Assembly (NCBI GenBank): GCA_023132895.1
Contig: JAGLXL010000003.1
Coordinates: 153,158-217,157, forward strand
Source of the DNA: Nanobdellota archaeon
GTDB lineage: Archaea > Nanobdellota > Nanobdellia > Woesearchaeales > JAGLXL01
Direction: 5' to 3'
Length of the DNA: 64,000 bases
The position numbers and the translations under genes are program-made. Below the pieces are notes generated by a model. It was not told the origin of the DNA and ran no database searches. It saw only the letters and a program-made list of their open reading frames with translations. Positions 24,693-32,633 of this stretch are shown piece by piece (within the stretch, counting starts at the first letter, position 1; each line of letters starts with the position of its first letter).

Positions 24693-24994
24693 TGACAGAG
24701 TTAACTAGTTCAGATATTTATGATGGAGCTATTGAAACAATAGCTTTTGGGGTAATGCTGCCTAAACTTCTTATTAGTGATGTTCATTTATTTCGTTCTA
24801 GAATGGATGATTATAAAAATGGATTGTCGACAGCTGTTTTCAGTGGTTTGGAGAAGTTTAAAGATTATTTACGTGAGAATGACCATCTTTATGGTGTTGC
24901 TCTTTCAATATTGACTGATGAAGGGTTAGTGCACGTCATGGAAAGGATAAGGGAAGAAAAAACTCAGGCAGCTTTGGAAAAGAATGGATTTTAA
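24692..24994 (+). CDS. Hypothetical protein, last gene of the four-gene cassette
   Basis: 100 residues, predicted mostly helical (VMLPKLLISDVHLFRSRMDD ... LSILTDEGLVHVMERIREEK). The ATG shares one base with the preceding TAA. No family was recognised. Its 3' end overlaps the convergent 25350 gene by 4 nt. Confidence 0.6.
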   Translation: MTELTSSDIYDGAIETIAFGVMLPKLLISDVHLFRSRMDDYKNGLSTAVFSGLEKFKDYLRENDHLYGVALSILTDEGLVHVMERIREEKTQAALEKNGF

Positions 24995-25350
24995 TTTATT
25001 GAAAATTCTTTATTAAATTTGTAGACATGACCTTGTTCTATTTGAGATGAAGTGATGACTGTATCAACAGCATCCAGGAACTCTCCAGGGGACAGTTTTC
25101 TCTCTTCAAAAAGATACTGGCCATTAACCCTTTTGCCTGATTCAAGAACCAGATATTCTCCTTGGAAAGGTAGACCATGAAGATGGGAAGGGTATTTTTG
25201 AGGAGCAGAAGGTTTGACATTAACAAAATGAGCATAGTTTCTTCCATTGACAATAACAATATCATCGCCTCCTTTAATGTCATCGAGTCTTTTGACCGGT
25301 TCAAAGCTAAGGCCTTTTTGGTTGCGGAAAATTGGTGTTTGAGTTGTCAT
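24991..25350 (-). CDS. Hypothetical protein, 119 residues
   Basis: A probable small beta-rich protein: DDIVIVNGRNYAHFVNVKPS, then GEYLVLESGKRVNGQYLFEE. No family was recognised. A TATA-like TTTAAAA on the minus strand (about 25375-25381) lies 26-28 nt before ATG 25350, so it is probably leaderless. That box overlaps the AAAACC/GGTTTT hairpin found again at 55866. Confidence 0.58.
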   Translation of the reverse strand: MTTQTPIFRNQKGLSFEPVKRLDDIKGGDDIVIVNGRNYAHFVNVKPSAPQKYPSHLHGLPFQGEYLVLESGKRVNGQYLFEERKLSPGEFLDAVDTVITSSQIEQGHVYKFNKEFSIN

Positions 25351-25397
25351 ATTCCCATCTCGGTTATTGGTTCTTTTTAAAACCTTTGGTTTTGGAT

Positions 25398-25559
25398 GGA
25401 AATGACTCGTTTGCTATGCTCCAATTGATATAGTTAAGAATGGAGCACCACTTGTTGTCTGACGAGGTACGTTGTTTAGCTCACTGGCCTCCTAAGAGAG
25501 CAGAGCTCTCTGGGACACAAAGGGAACTTTGTTCCCTTTCGTGTATTGGCGTCATTTCC
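25398..25559 (+). ncRNA. Multi-stem structured RNA candidate, copy 2
   Basis: P1 GGAAATGAC (25398-25406) pairs with GTCATTTCC (25551-25559). P2 is GCTCCA/TGGAGC (25418-25423, 25441-25446). Two extra hairpins absent from copy 1 are AGAGAGC-aga-GCTCTCT (25495-25511) and ACACAAAGGGAAC-ttt-GTTCCCTTTCGTGT (25515-25544, one bulge). Conserved unpaired blocks match copy 1: TCGTTTGCTATGC (25407-25419), GTCTGACGAGGT (25457-25468), GCTCACTGGCC (25479-25489), TTGGCG (25547-25552). Both arms of P1 and P2 are changed relative to copy 1, preserving pairing. A TATA-like stretch (25373-25382) lies about 20-25 nt upstream. It lies between a minus-strand gene and the cold-shock gene. Function unknown. Confidence 0.68.
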
Positions 25560-25579
25560 CTCAGTGTTTTAATAGTAAA

Positions 25580-25589
25580 CTTTATAAAG
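25580..25589 (+). promoter_or_regulatory. TATA box of the cold-shock gene
   Basis: CTTTATAAAG lies 71 nt before ATG 25660, giving a leader of roughly 50 nt. A second AT-rich box (25596-25606) is possible. Confidence 0.5.
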
Positions 25590-25618
25590 GGGTTTCTTAA
25601 TTTAAGTTAGAACTAGTA

Positions 25619-25644
25619 ATTGGAGGCAAAGTTTAGTCTCCAAT
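25619..25644 (+). promoter_or_regulatory. 5' UTR hairpin of the cold-shock mRNA
   Basis: ATTGGAG (25619-25625) and CTCCAAT (25638-25644) form a 7-bp stem with a 12-nt loop, 15 nt before the ATG and just ahead of the GAGG ribosome site. It is a candidate temperature-responsive leader. Confidence 0.45.
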
Positions 25645-25659
25645 AAGAGGAAAAGTAAA

Positions 25660-25983
25660 ATGGAAGGAAAAGTAAAATGGTTTAACTCACGGAAAGGATA
25701 TGGATTTATCCAAGGCGACGATGGAGAAGAGTATTTTGTTCATTCATCTGCTTTGAAAGAAACCCGGTTTTTGCGTGAAAATGACCGAGTAAGTTTTGAC
25801 TCTGCTGAAAGTGATAAAGGCAAGCAGGCTCAAAATGTACAATTGCTTCAAAAAGGCAGTGAATCTGAAGAAGCTCCGGCTGAAGAAGAAGCACCTGCTG
25901 AAGAACCAGCTGAGGAAGCTGCTCCTGAAGAAGAAGCTCCGGCTGAAGAAGAAGCACCTGAAGAAGAACCAAAAGAAGAGTAA
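25660..25983 (+). CDS. Cold-shock domain protein with acidic repeat tail
   Basis: 107 residues. The cold-shock domain (1-65) has RNP1 KGYGFI in KVKWFNSRKGYGFIQGDD and the RNP2-like YFVHSSAL. The rest is an acidic Ala/Pro/Glu tail built from repeats of EEEAPAEE type (about 70-107). The CSD binds single-stranded RNA/DNA and melts structure. Bacterial Csp is about 67 residues without such a tail, and CSD proteins are patchy in Archaea, suggesting acquisition from bacteria. The start region contains a direct repeat of GGAAAAGTAAAATGG. It lies downstream of a structured RNA candidate and a leader hairpin. Confidence 0.88.
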   Translation: MEGKVKWFNSRKGYGFIQGDDGEEYFVHSSALKETRFLRENDRVSFDSAESDKGKQAQNVQLLQKGSESEEAPAEEEAPAEEPAEEAAPEEEAPAEEEAPEEEPKEE

Positions 25984-26043
25984 ATCAATTCTTAGTTTGG
26001 ATTTCTTGTAAATTTTGTTTTTTTATTCTTTTTCTTTGAAAAA

Positions 26044-26084
26044 CTTTAAATAGATGTTAGTCTATCTTGTTAAAAAAGAGTTCT
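26044..26084 (+). promoter_or_regulatory. Conserved promoter-like module, copy 1
   Basis: It runs from the TATA-like CTTTAAATAG through GTTAGTCTATCTTGTT to AAAAAAGAGTTCT. It is closely matched at 32534-32575. Here it precedes a CxxC mini-protein gene. Confidence 0.45.
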
Positions 26085-26108
26085 AGACGTACTTGACGGA
26101 GGGATATC

Positions 26109-26231
26109 ATGATTTGGGGTAGAGTTGAAAAAGTCAAATTAAACAAAAATTGCATCTGCTGCAAGGTTAAAAAAGTTCAGAATGGAAAGGGGCTTTATTG
26201 CTTGAGATGCTTAAGAAAAAAAGGGAAGTAG
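26109..26231 (+). CDS. Zinc-finger mini-protein, 40 residues
   Basis: ATG 26109 follows GGAGGGATATC, a good ribosome site. The protein starts MIWGRVEKVKLNKNCICCKV and continues KKVQNGKGLYCLRCLRKKGK. Two CxxC pairs (CICC and CLRC) are about 17 residues apart, a probable one-zinc treble-clef or ribbon, with many Lys. It is probably a nucleic-acid or protein binding adaptor. No family was identified. Confidence 0.65.
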   Translation: MIWGRVEKVKLNKNCICCKVKKVQNGKGLYCLRCLRKKGK

Positions 26232-26238
26232 ACGATTT

Positions 26239-29200
26239 TTATTCCAAACAGATTCTATACGGTCTGAAATACCAGTTATAAATTCTACCATGACCCCCTA
26301 TTTGTGGATGTATTTCTGTAATCTCGCCGATAGAAATCTTGTTTCCTGAACATGGTGGCGGTGTACATTGATTAGCTTCATTGTTTTCCAAACTTTCACA
26401 TGAAGTTATTTCTCCTGCTGAAACTTCATTCTCATCAATACATAATCTATAGTTTCTGAATATTTGGTTACCGGCATGAATCTCGTGTATGTCACCAATA
26501 AATCTCATGCCTGCTGGACAACTACCTGGATCACAAATTTGAGCTTCTGTTGTTGGTACACTGTATGGATTTTCACAGCTTAACAATGTTGCACTTGTTA
26601 CAGCTTTGATACAAATTCTGTAGACTCTGTTGTAATGGCTTTTTTTGCCTCCTAAATGATGCTCATTTAATATTAATGAGTAATATCCATCAGGGCAATC
26701 TGGCGGTGTGCATTTGTTTTCTCCGAGTTCTCCGCCATGCATCGGACCATATTCACATGAAGTTATGGTTCCCTGTAAGTTTTGGGTTACATCGATTGTA
26801 AATTGCTGGGTGTCTGTTCCTCCATAGCCATCATCTACTTGGACTTCGACTTGGTTGCTGCCAATCTGGCTGAAGGTTGGTGTCCAGGAGATTAATCCTG
26901 AATTAATAGTCATGCCAGCTGGGCTTTGGGTTAAGGTAAAAGTTAAAGCGTCGTTTTCAGGGTCAGAGGCTGTGACCTGGTAAGTGTAAAGGTTTCTGGC
27001 TAAGGTTGTTGTTGAGGGTGTTGAAGTGATGGTTGGATCAGTATTGCCAATTGAAATGTTGTAAGATTGGGTGTCTGCGGCACCAAAAGTATCATTGACT
27101 TTGACAATGACCTGATTTATTCCTTGATGGCCTGATATTGGTGTCCAGGTGATGAGGCCGGTTGTTGGGTTGATGGTCATTCCACTTGGCGAGGTTGTTA
27201 ATGAATAAGTCAAAGTATCATTTTCTATGTCTATGGCATCGACATCATAGGAATAAAGAACATTGATGTCAGCTGTATTGATTGGTGTGGTTGTGATAAC
27301 TGGCGGATCATTGACAGAAGTGACAATGATAGTTATGGTTTGGTTGTTTGAATCCTGCAGATTATCATTGACTTTTATCTGGCAGGTGGCTGTGCCGAAA
27401 TAATTACTGGCTGGCGTCATGGTTAGGTTTAGATTATTAACACTGCAGTCTACTTTGTTGGTATCTTCGTTCATGATGGTCATGGTCAGGGTGTCGTTGT
27501 CATTGTCTGTTAAATAGGAGCTTAAATCTATGGTGGCAGGAATGTCTTCATTGATAGTTTGGTTTGGAATATTGGTTATGGCTGGCGGATAATTGACTTT
27601 GTAAATTCTGGTTGTGGAAGTTGCTTGGTTGGGGAATGTTGAATTGTCCCAGCATTTAATCTGCCAGGTGTAAGAGCCTGGAGCGAGATTATTTAGGGTA
27701 AAGGTTTCAAGAACACCTCTCTGAACATTGGTATTGGTTTGATTTGAAATATTGTTGATGTACAAAGTGCAGTTGACGTTGTGGTGGTCTGTGACATTGT
27801 ATTCAAAAGTTACATTGCTGAGGTTTTTTAGATTATTTGGAGGCAATAGTAAAGTTATAACAGGGGGAAATAATTCGTAATGGACTGCTCTTAAGAGATC
27901 TAGACGAGGCTTAGTTATATTGGTGTGGAAATAAGCAGTGTTATTGTCAGTGATATTTTTTCCTGTGAGACGGAAAATAGTCCTGATTTCATTTGGTGTC
28001 AAGATTTTATTGTATTTTTCTTTGTTATACTGCCTTAAAATGATGTCTGCGCCTGCTAAAAATGCTGTAGCAAATGATGTTCCTCCAGCCTGGGCATAAA
28101 GATTAGGATTCAGAATTGGAAGCTTTATTACCTTGATAACTTCCCCTGGAGCAAAGTAGTCTAAAATCGGAGCAATTTTAGTAGAGCTACCCTGCGGCCC
28201 ATATTTGGTAACAACATCAGGTTGAGGATTATAAGGCCAGCCGTCTGTAACAGCACCGACACTAAAAATTCTTGTGACGCAAGCAGGAAATTCAATGCCA
28301 ACTTGAGTAGTTGGCTGGGCCTGGCCTGCTGGAGCATATACAGTTATATTTTTACTATTGGCGGCAGCTACGGCATTATCAACTATTCCACCATCACAAT
28401 TTGTGCCGGTTTGGTATCCAGCAGTGCCAAAACTAAATATCATTGTAGAAATATTATATTTCGAAGCATTATTAGTACACCAATTAATTGCACTAGTAAT
28501 AAGAGATGTCCAGCCATTGCCATTTTGGTCTGAAACTTTTATAGCAACTATTTTAGCTCTTGGAGCTACACCAGTATAAGCAATATCGGTTCTGTGTAGT
28601 CTTACATCGTCCAGATGAAATTCAAAAGGTACACTATCGTTTATATTTTCAAAAGCCAATCTAGGTCTACGGGAGAGAGTAAAGCAGCCGCCAAAAGTCC
28701 AAGTTAAGGAAGTTGCTGGAACAATGTATTTCTTCCATTTGTTAACATCTGAAGCATTGACAACAATATCATAACTTGCTCCTCCAGTACCATGTTTACC
28801 TACAGTCGGGCCAAGGCACCAGGGGTCAAGAGTAACTCTTAAACGAGTTCCGCTAACGTTGGTTTTCATCCAAAATGAGAATTTGTCAAAAGCTGAAGTA
28901 TCATACCGATAATATTGGTCGATATACTCTCCCAAGGCGCCATTTGTTGATACAATCTTATTGCTGAATGATTCCTGAACTACATCAGTTGATGAAGTAG
29001 AATTAAAAAGAGAGTAATTAGTTGAAGCCCAAGGACCATTTTCAAATCCAGAACCCATTCTCCATTCTGAGCCTGCTATTATTCCTGATATAGAAGTTCC
29101 GTGGCCATTGTCATCACTAGGGTCTTGATCGTTATAGAAAAAGTCCCAACCTCCAATGACAGTTTTGTCTGGGTTAAAGGCCCATCCAAAACTGCCCAGA

Positions 29201-29964
29201 GCAGGATGCCAATCAGAAACGCCAGTACCAATAACACATGCAGTATATCCCTCACCATCCATTTCAATACCGTTGATGGTCATGTTTTGGACATCATCAA
29301 TATTCATCAAAGGAAGAGATTGGCCAACTCTTGGTTGTACTGGTCTGTCAATTTCAATGATTTTAATATCAGGGCTTAATTTGATTTTATCAAAGGCCTG
29401 TTTAGTTAATATTCCAACAACAGCGTTCATGCCGTAGATTTCCATGATGAATTCAAATTCGTCTGGATGTAATGATAGTCCTCTGTTTTCATTTAGGCTG
29501 ATGATAACTCTGGCTTTGCCGTTCTTGTTCATCTCTTCTATGACTTCTGGGAAGATTTTAGCAGGAGAAGGATAATCAATTGGTGTTGGAGTTGGTTTGG
29601 TGATTTGAACTGGTTTAGTTATCTGAACTGGTGGTGGAGATTGGATAGTGAGGTTTTGTTCTGTATTGTTATTCTCTTCAACAATTGGTTCTGGTGGTGA
29701 AGAAGCAGTTTTCTTTGGTTTTTTCTTTGGTTTTTTTATTTCGATCGGTTCTGGAATAATTGTTTTTTCGGCTGGTTTTGGTTCGACGATGACTTGTTTT
29801 CTGGCAATAGGCTCTTTAGAGACTTCTTGAAAGGAACCATCTGGTGTTATTCTTGTTATGGTGATGGAGTTTTGTTCATTGATGTCAGAATTGATGGAGA
29901 AAAATGCAAGGCAAACTAATAGAACAGCAGCGACAATAAATGATATTTTCGTTAAAACCTCCAA
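26239..29964 (-). CDS. Large secreted subtilisin-like (S8) protein, catalytic Asp and oxyanion Asn replaced
   Basis: 1241 residues from TTG 29964, with AGGGGG upstream. An N-terminal hydrophobic anchor (about 5-25) is followed by a Pro/Thr/Lys linker (60-135). The S8 domain follows: the DTG position reads CVIGTGVSDWHP (Gly246 instead of Asp), His is intact in DDNGHGTSISG (H288), Ser in GGTSFATAFLAG (S630), and the oxyanion Asn position reads APAGQAQP. About 160 residues are inserted after the His motif, resembling a beta-sandwich. Ig/cadherin-like modules follow (about 700-1080; LSSYLTDNDNDTLTMTI, TYSLTTSPSGMTINPTTGLI). Three four-Cys repeats end the protein. It is probably a cell-surface protein with a weakened or inactive protease domain. 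Confidence 0.88.
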   Translation of the reverse strand: MEVLTKISFIVAAVLLVCLAFFSINSDINEQNSITITRITPDGSFQEVSKEPIARKQVIVEPKPAEKTIIPEPIEIKKPKKKPKKTASSPPEPIVEENNNTEQNLTIQSPPPVQITKPVQITKPTPTPIDYPSPAKIFPEVIEEMNKNGKARVIISLNENRGLSLHPDEFEFIMEIYGMNAVVGILTKQAFDKIKLSPDIKIIEIDRPVQPRVGQSLPLMNIDDVQNMTINGIEMDGEGYTACVIGTGVSDWHPALGSFGWAFNPDKTVIGGWDFFYNDQDPSDDNGHGTSISGIIAGSEWRMGSGFENGPWASTNYSLFNSTSSTDVVQESFSNKIVSTNGALGEYIDQYYRYDTSAFDKFSFWMKTNVSGTRLRVTLDPWCLGPTVGKHGTGGASYDIVVNASDVNKWKKYIVPATSLTWTFGGCFTLSRRPRLAFENINDSVPFEFHLDDVRLHRTDIAYTGVAPRAKIVAIKVSDQNGNGWTSLITSAINWCTNNASKYNISTMIFSFGTAGYQTGTNCDGGIVDNAVAAANSKNITVYAPAGQAQPTTQVGIEFPACVTRIFSVGAVTDGWPYNPQPDVVTKYGPQGSSTKIAPILDYFAPGEVIKVIKLPILNPNLYAQAGGTSFATAFLAGADIILRQYNKEKYNKILTPNEIRTIFRLTGKNITDNNTAYFHTNITKPRLDLLRAVHYELFPPVITLLLPPNNLKNLSNVTFEYNVTDHHNVNCTLYINNISNQTNTNVQRGVLETFTLNNLAPGSYTWQIKCWDNSTFPNQATSTTRIYKVNYPPAITNIPNQTINEDIPATIDLSSYLTDNDNDTLTMTIMNEDTNKVDCSVNNLNLTMTPASNYFGTATCQIKVNDNLQDSNNQTITIIVTSVNDPPVITTTPINTADINVLYSYDVDAIDIENDTLTYSLTTSPSGMTINPTTGLITWTPISGHQGINQVIVKVNDTFGAADTQSYNISIGNTDPTITSTPSTTTLARNLYTYQVTASDPENDALTFTLTQSPAGMTINSGLISWTPTFSQIGSNQVEVQVDDGYGGTDTQQFTIDVTQNLQGTITSCEYGPMHGGELGENKCTPPDCPDGYYSLILNEHHLGGKKSHYNRVYRICIKAVTSATLLSCENPYSVPTTEAQICDPGSCPAGMRFIGDIHEIHAGNQIFRNYRLCIDENEVSAGEITSCESLENNEANQCTPPPCSGNKISIGEITEIHPQIGGHGRIYNWYFRPYRICLE

Positions 29965-30098
29965 TTTAAACCCCCTAAAGGTTATATTAGGCAGGGTACT
30001 ATTTAAATTTATTTATAGGAAAGGTTTATATACTCACTCTAAAGTTTAAAGCTAAAGTGGCACAGTACGTGCTATATTAGTTTATATGAGGGAAAAAA

Positions 30099-30233
30099 AT
30101 GGAAGATCGCGAAATGCATAAAGCAACTTGCGCAGAATGTGGTCAGGAATGTGAAGTTCCTTTCAAGCCGTCTGGAGACAGACCTGTTTACTGCCGAGAA
30201 TGCTATAGAAAAAGAAAACCAAGCAGATATTAA
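30099..30233 (+). CDS. CxxC-x17-CxxC zinc-binding mini-protein
   Basis: 44 residues, MEDREMHKATCAECGQECEV then PFKPSGDRPVYCRECYRKRK. CAEC and CREC are separated by exactly 17 residues, matching the small CxxC-x17-CxxC domain family (also with the internal CEVPFKP and RPVYC). It is known as a tiny zinc protein in methanogens and DPANN; its role is not established. A TATA-like stretch (TATATTAGTTTATATG, about 30072-30087) lies upstream. Confidence 0.85.
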   Translation: MEDREMHKATCAECGQECEVPFKPSGDRPVYCRECYRKRKPSRY

Positions 30234-30272
30234 TCTTATATTCCTTGGAATCTTTAGTTCTTTAATTTTTTT

Positions 30273-30896
30273 TTATTTTTTTATTCCGATATAAAAACGC
30301 CTGAACAGCTGAGCGTAGATGGAATCTGAGTCAACTTTAAATTCCTGGAGATCTATTTCTTTGAAGTGTTTTTGAAATTGTTTTTGAGGAATTGGTTTGA
30401 AACCCCAAATCTTGCCAGAGAGCCTGCCCATCAAAGTGTCCCGGTCAAAGCTGATAAGCATTTGTTTTCCTGGTTTAAGGACTCTGGTCAGTTCATGAGC
30501 TGCCTGGGAAAAGTTATTAGTGAGATATTCAAGCATGCCAGAAGTCATGACAAAGTCAAAAGAATTGTCTGGAAAAGGGATTTTGAGGCCGTTGGCATGG
30601 AAGAGTTTGATATGGGAGTTGAACTTGACAGCATTTTTTTGAGCATACCTGAGCATGTATTTTGATTTGTCAAAAGCAGACACTTGAGTATGAATATTCC
30701 TATGGCGGCTGTATTCATTAAGGAAAAGCCTGGTTAAGAAGAGGTCACCGCAGCCAGCATCAAGGACCTTGTCTCCTGGCCTGATGTCAAGATTTGACTG
30801 GTTGAGGAAATCAGTGTAAAGCTTATTGTGGCTGGAATTATTAAAACACCAGACATAGATTTTTGAGACAGTGGCATTATAGTTAAAATCTGACAT
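30273..30896 (-). CDS. Class I SAM-dependent methyltransferase
   Basis: 207 residues. Motif I is KVLDAGCGDLFLTRLFL, with the Asp after strand 2 in VSAFDKSKYMLRYA, then FHANGLKIPFPDNSFDFVMT (motifs II-III) and RVLKPGKQMLISFDRD (UbiE/Methyltransf_11 style). It methylates an unidentified small molecule or lipid. Cytosolic, single gene, divergent from the secreted Cys-rich protein. Confidence 0.85.
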   Translation of the reverse strand: MSDFNYNATVSKIYVWCFNNSSHNKLYTDFLNQSNLDIRPGDKVLDAGCGDLFLTRLFLNEYSRHRNIHTQVSAFDKSKYMLRYAQKNAVKFNSHIKLFHANGLKIPFPDNSFDFVMTSGMLEYLTNNFSQAAHELTRVLKPGKQMLISFDRDTLMGRLSGKIWGFKPIPQKQFQKHFKEIDLQEFKVDSDSIYAQLFRRFYIGIKK

Positions 30897-31034
30897 GTTT
30901 TCTGGATTTTATTGTTAATATTTAAAATTTTCCTTGAAATTTTTGAATACGAGAAAATTCTGTATTTTCCAATATATTTAAATGTTTTTGAAGTTATGGC
31001 AAAGTTTTTAAGTTTACTTTGTTTTCTTTTGGTT

Positions 31035-31943
31035 ATGAAATGGATCTTATTGTTATTGGTCTTATTGCTTTTGCCTATGGCTTATGCCCAGGACTGTGTT
31101 GATTCTGATGCAGTTGGTTTGAGTCTGTATAATCAAGGTTCTGTAGAGTATGAAGGAGAGACTTATGTTGATTATTGTTCTGGCAATGAATTAACTGAAT
31201 ATAGCTGTGAAGATGGCGTCATGGTGATGGATAAATTAAATTGTGACTATGGGTGTGTTGGAGGAGCTTGTGTTGAAGGGAGTTCTATTGACTGCAGAGG
31301 TTTGAGAAAAGGGGAATTTTCTAAAGATACAATGGATTATTGTTATAATGAGAACCAAATGAAAGATTATTATTGTACTGGCGGCCAGGCAACTTATCAG
31401 ATTGTTGACTGTACGTTTGGATGTGATGAAGGGCATTGTTTGGCTGAGGAGAGGGTATCAGCAAGATGTGATGGATTTAATTATAAGAATTCATGCGGTA
31501 CTTTGGTTTATGATGACTGCCGGCACTGTGGTTTTGACTGTGGCGTTGATTATGAATGTGTTGAGATTTTAGATGAGTGCGGTACTGGTTCTACTGGCGC
31601 TTGCATTAAGCTTGATGGCACAAAAATTTTAATGAAAAAATCTAATCAGATAATTTCAACAGAAACTAATCATGAATTAAGCTTGGTTAGTAATCGGATT
31701 ATGGTGGCTAGTGTTGATTTGCAGACTTATCCGGACAAGATTTATGCCAAAGTTAACGCTGCTGGGTATAATGTTTTGAATATTGAATTACAAGATGATA
31801 TGTTTTATCTCATTGATGCTGTTAAGAAAGTCAGAATTTTAGGTGTGTTTTCTAAGGAAATGAAAGTTAAGATTTCAGTAAGTTCTTTGCCAAATGCTGA
31901 GCTTTTGATTGATGAGCCGTGGTGGGGGTCTTTAACATGGTGA
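31035..31943 (+). CDS. Secreted Cys-rich protein with two tandem Cys modules
   Basis: 302 residues from ATG 31035, which gives a clean signal peptide (MKWILLLLVLLLLPMAYAQD); the frame is open further upstream and ATG 30996 is an alternative. Two modules of about 55 residues share spacing: CVDSDAVGLSLYNQ ... YVDYCSGNELTEYSCEDG ... CDYGCVGGACV, and CRGLRKGEF ... MDYCYNENQMKDYYCTGG ... CTFGCDEGHCL. A third Cys-rich section (about 145-195) follows, then a beta-rich tail. It probably acts outside the cell, disulfide-stabilised. Function unknown. The ATG of the next lipoprotein overlaps its end. Confidence 0.75.
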   Translation: MKWILLLLVLLLLPMAYAQDCVDSDAVGLSLYNQGSVEYEGETYVDYCSGNELTEYSCEDGVMVMDKLNCDYGCVGGACVEGSSIDCRGLRKGEFSKDTMDYCYNENQMKDYYCTGGQATYQIVDCTFGCDEGHCLAEERVSARCDGFNYKNSCGTLVYDDCRHCGFDCGVDYECVEILDECGTGSTGACIKLDGTKILMKKSNQIISTETNHELSLVSNRIMVASVDLQTYPDKIYAKVNAAGYNVLNIELQDDMFYLIDAVKKVRILGVFSKEMKVKISVSSLPNAELLIDEPWWGSLTW

Positions 31944-32314
31944 AATGGCTGGTTTTATTATTGGCAGTGGTGTTTTTGGCAGGGTGTATGAACTTGCCTT
32001 TGCCAGATGATTTAGTATTGTGTGAACCTGGTGATGAATGTGTTGTTGTTCCGGCTAGGGGCTGCTGCGGTTGTTCTATAGTGATTAATGCTAAATATGA
32101 AGAGCTTTGGTATCACCGAACCTTTGAAGAATGTCCTGGCCGCATGTGTAAATTATGTCCTCCCACACCAATTGGCGGAAAATGCGAAAAGGGATTTTGT
32201 GTTTCTGGCATCAATGATTTTGAAAGCTGTGTTAATGCTGGATATCCTGCCATGGAAAGTTATCCGCGGCAGTGCAGAGCTGGTGATGTTACTTATACTG
32301 AAGTGATTGAGTAA
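31937..32314 (+). CDS. Lipoprotein with Cys-rich body and ESYPRQCRA domain
   Basis: 125 residues from ATG 31937 (GGTGGGGG upstream). The signal MVKWLVLLLAVVFLAGC contains a lipobox (LAGC), so Cys17 is probably lipidated. The middle carries Cys pairs (RGCCGCSIV, CKLCPP, CEKGFCV). The last 35 residues, FESCVNAGYPAMESYPRQCR with AGDVTYTEV, match the N-terminal domain of the nitrilase-like lipoprotein at 44880-46067, so this is a reusable surface domain. It overlaps the upstream secreted-protein gene by 7 nt. Confidence 0.75.
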   Translation: MVKWLVLLLAVVFLAGCMNLPLPDDLVLCEPGDECVVVPARGCCGCSIVINAKYEELWYHRTFEECPGRMCKLCPPTPIGGKCEKGFCVSGINDFESCVNAGYPAMESYPRQCRAGDVTYTEVIE

Positions 32315-32346
32315 AGCTTTTAAATAGTGTTTTTTTCTTTTTTCTG

Positions 32347-32532
32347 ATGTGTTTAGACGACATGTGTTTTAACAAAGAAGCTGCTGAAGAAGAGAAAAGG
32401 ATATCTAAAGATCCAAAAGGTTATGAAGGATATACTCTAAAGGGTTGCTACACTTGTGACGGTCATAATTCTGACTGTGAGTATTATATTCCTAAGAAGA
32501 AGATGGATTTTTTGATGCCGAGGAGAGAGTAA
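32347..32532 (+). CDS. Small Cys-containing protein, 61 residues
   Basis: Leaderless: TTTTAAATAG lies about 26 nt before ATG 32347. Sequence MCLDDMCFNKEAAEEEKRIS ... GCYTCDGHNSDCEYYIPKKK. Six Cys, perhaps a metal site (CxxxxC, CYTC, C). No family was recognised. It is followed directly by the second copy of the promoter-like module. Confidence 0.6.
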   Translation: MCLDDMCFNKEAAEEEKRISKDPKGYEGYTLKGCYTCDGHNSDCEYYIPKKKMDFLMPRRE

Positions 32533-32533
32533 A

Positions 32534-32575
32534 ATTTAAATAATCGTTAGTTTATTTTGCTTAAAAAAGAGTTCT
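32534..32575 (+). promoter_or_regulatory. Conserved promoter-like module, copy 2
   Basis: TTTAAATAATCGTTAGT, then TTATTTTGCTTAAAAAAGAG and TTCT, matches 26044-26084 at most positions. It lies upstream of the toxin/antitoxin pair, whose own closer TATA (about 32590-32600) follows. Confidence 0.45.
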
Positions 32576-32633
32576 TAGAAAAACAGAAAAATATATAAAT
32601 AAGTTCTACTTATATTAACTAAGGTGAACTAAT

